Source of the DNA: JARKPK01 sp964631235
GTDB taxonomy: Bacteria > Planctomycetota > Planctomycetia > Pirellulales > Thermoguttaceae
DNA length: 64,000 nucleotides
NCBI GenBank assembly: GCA_964631235.1
Contig: CAZVZX010000017.1
Span: 31,719 to 95,718 of the forward strand
Reading direction: 5' to 3'
Each line of letters begins with the position of its first letter. The stretch's first letter is position 1. This document shows positions 62,976-64,000 of the stretch, piece by piece. The translations under genes and the position numbers were made by a program. The notes under the pieces are model-generated. The model worked only from the letters and a program-made list of their open reading frames with translations, did no database searches and was not told where the DNA came from.

Positions 62976-63707
62976 TCACGCGCCGGAAATGCGCGCATGC
63001 TGTCGCACGCGATCGATGAATCGGTCGAATAGAGCTTGGCCCGCCGCGGCCGTCGGCGCCATACATTCCTCAAGCTGCGCGCGAATCTCGGCGACGCGGC
63101 GCGCACCAATTTCCGCGCAATCGTCGGCGAACTCTTCGGCCGACAACCATTGCGCAATGATTTCGGCCGTGATTTCCGCGTGAAACTGCACCGCCCAGGC
63201 ATTGCCGAAGCGAAACGCCTGATGCGCGCACAACGGCGATCGGGCCAAATGCTCCACGCCCAAGGGCAGATCGAACGTGTCGCCGTGCCATTGGAAGACG
63301 GGCATCGGGCCGGCGATGCCGCCGAACAGCGGGTCGTTCGCGGCGGCCGGAAGCAGTTCCACTTCGTGCCAGCCGATCTCTTTGGTGTGATTGCGATAGG
63401 TGCGCGCGCCCAAGGCCCTGGCCATCAGTTGGGCGCCGAGGCAAATGCCCAAAACAGGCTTGTTCGCGGCCATCATTCGCCGCAGGAATCGCACTTCGTC
63501 GGCCAAGAAGGGATACCGCAGCGTGTCTGCGGCACTCATTGGGCCGCCCAAAACGATCAGGCCCGAAGCGGCCGAAGGATCGAAGCGCGCCTCGCCGTGC
63601 TCGTAGAAGCGGACGACTTCCAACTCCACACCGTGCCGCGACGGGAGACACTCGACGCTGCCCAGCGGCACGCTGGACGCATGACAGAACACATAGATCG
63701 GTTTCAT
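62976..63707 (-). CDS. Class I glutamine amidotransferase (GMP-synthase-like)
   Basis: A 243-residue stand-alone glutaminase-type protein. The catalytic cysteine is C89 in GICLGAQLMARALG; H176 and E178 in WAVQFHAEIT complete the triad. It contains LIVLGGPMSAADTLRYPFL and FQWHGDTFDLP. The start ATG at 63707 is preferred; the 19 residues before it are not conserved. Such stand-alone proteins may deglutamylate or hydrolyse gamma-glutamyl compounds, or act with an unlinked synthase; the substrate is unknown. Confidence 0.88.
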   Translation of the reverse strand: MKPIYVFCHASSVPLGSVECLPSRHGVELEVVRFYEHGEARFDPSAASGLIVLGGPMSAADTLRYPFLADEVRFLRRMMAANKPVLGICLGAQLMARALGARTYRNHTKEIGWHEVELLPAAANDPLFGGIAGPMPVFQWHGDTFDLPLGVEHLARSPLCAHQAFRFGNAWAVQFHAEITAEIIAQWLSAEEFADDCAEIGARRVAEIRAQLEECMAPTAAAGQALFDRFIDRVRQHARISGA

Positions 63708-64000
63708 TGCCGAATTGCGCCGGATTAAGATCGAAGAAGAGAAAAGTTTGGAGAACTCCGGCACGTCCCGCGATGATTCCTCGCGCGACGCCCATCATAA
63801 CAGCAGAAATCGCATCGAGTCAAACGCTTGCCCGACAAGTTCTGACGCAAATCGTTATCCGCAACCGCATCAAGCAAAAAATGGCGGTGATGTGTGAAAT
63901 CTGTGACATAGGCTGTGCCGCAGACAACAACCCGATGCAACGCCATTCGGGTGCGGCTGAAATCCTGTGGCGCGACAGTGGGGGAGTTGGGTAAAAAGGG
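63708..64000. other. Right-edge region
   Basis: About 290 bp upstream of the amidotransferase gene and running off the window. Nothing recognisable was seen. Confidence 0.5.

Overview
The window looks like part of a planctomycete chromosome, most likely of the Pirellula/Blastopirellula type. Supporting signs are the high G+C content, low gene density with long intergenic stretches, a YTV-repeat cell-wall-type protein, DUF1080 and Tat-exported Gfo/Idh/MocA proteins, giant membrane-anchored proteins of unknown function, a non-RD Ser/Thr kinase with an outer sensor domain, an FHA-cyclase fusion and many small dispersed repeats. The assignment rests on gene-family content only; no rRNA is present.

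Layout. 1-2.4 kb: leftward rex-nuoE-nuoF operon (NAD(H)-linked diaphorase module; nuoF runs off the left edge) behind a double palindrome. 3.2-13.9 kb: two very large, apparently co-translated exported/membrane proteins built from the same module. 13.9-25.5 kb: housekeeping genes (RNase Y, TilS, class II aldolase, TrpB2), small exported proteins, a secretin-like lipoprotein, a mazEF pair and a ketoglutarate-semialdehyde-type dehydrogenase. 25.9-32.2 kb: glycosyltransferase, then hypF-hypC-hypD-hypE for [NiFe]-hydrogenase maturation (no hypA, hypB or hydrogenase subunits here). 32.2-33.1 kb: DUF1080 protein.

33.2-36.1 kb: an islet of apparently foreign DNA with more A+T, carrying an ADP-ribosylglycohydrolase, a multi-pass membrane protein, a truncated tRNA-Gln and an internally deleted IS256-type transposase. 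It is flanked by inverted copies of a short repeat. 36.2-40.8 kb: a cobalamin/siderophore-type binding protein and lutABC for lactate oxidation. 41.2-52.5 kb: YTV protein, FHA-cyclase, receptor-like kinase, NfeD-like protein, two HExxH proteins separated by a 40-bp minisatellite with an assembly gap, and an HtrA protease. 53-64 kb: a CpaF/TadA ATPase, a small hydrolase-family protein, a Gfo/Idh/MocA oxidoreductase, a secreted HExxH protein, an Lgt with an inserted PDZ-like domain, folK-panC and a class I glutamine amidotransferase.

How the genes may fit together. The Rex/NuoEF module and the Hyp proteins both suit NADH-linked hydrogen metabolism, although the hydrogenase itself is outside the window. 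lutABC and the aldolase fit central carbon use. The kinase and cyclase lie in the same direction 137 bp apart and may form a signalling unit. The least explained objects are the giant protein pair, the ~80-bp dispersed repeat family, the 98-100 bp inverted-repeat elements and the repeat-flanked islet at 33-36 kb.
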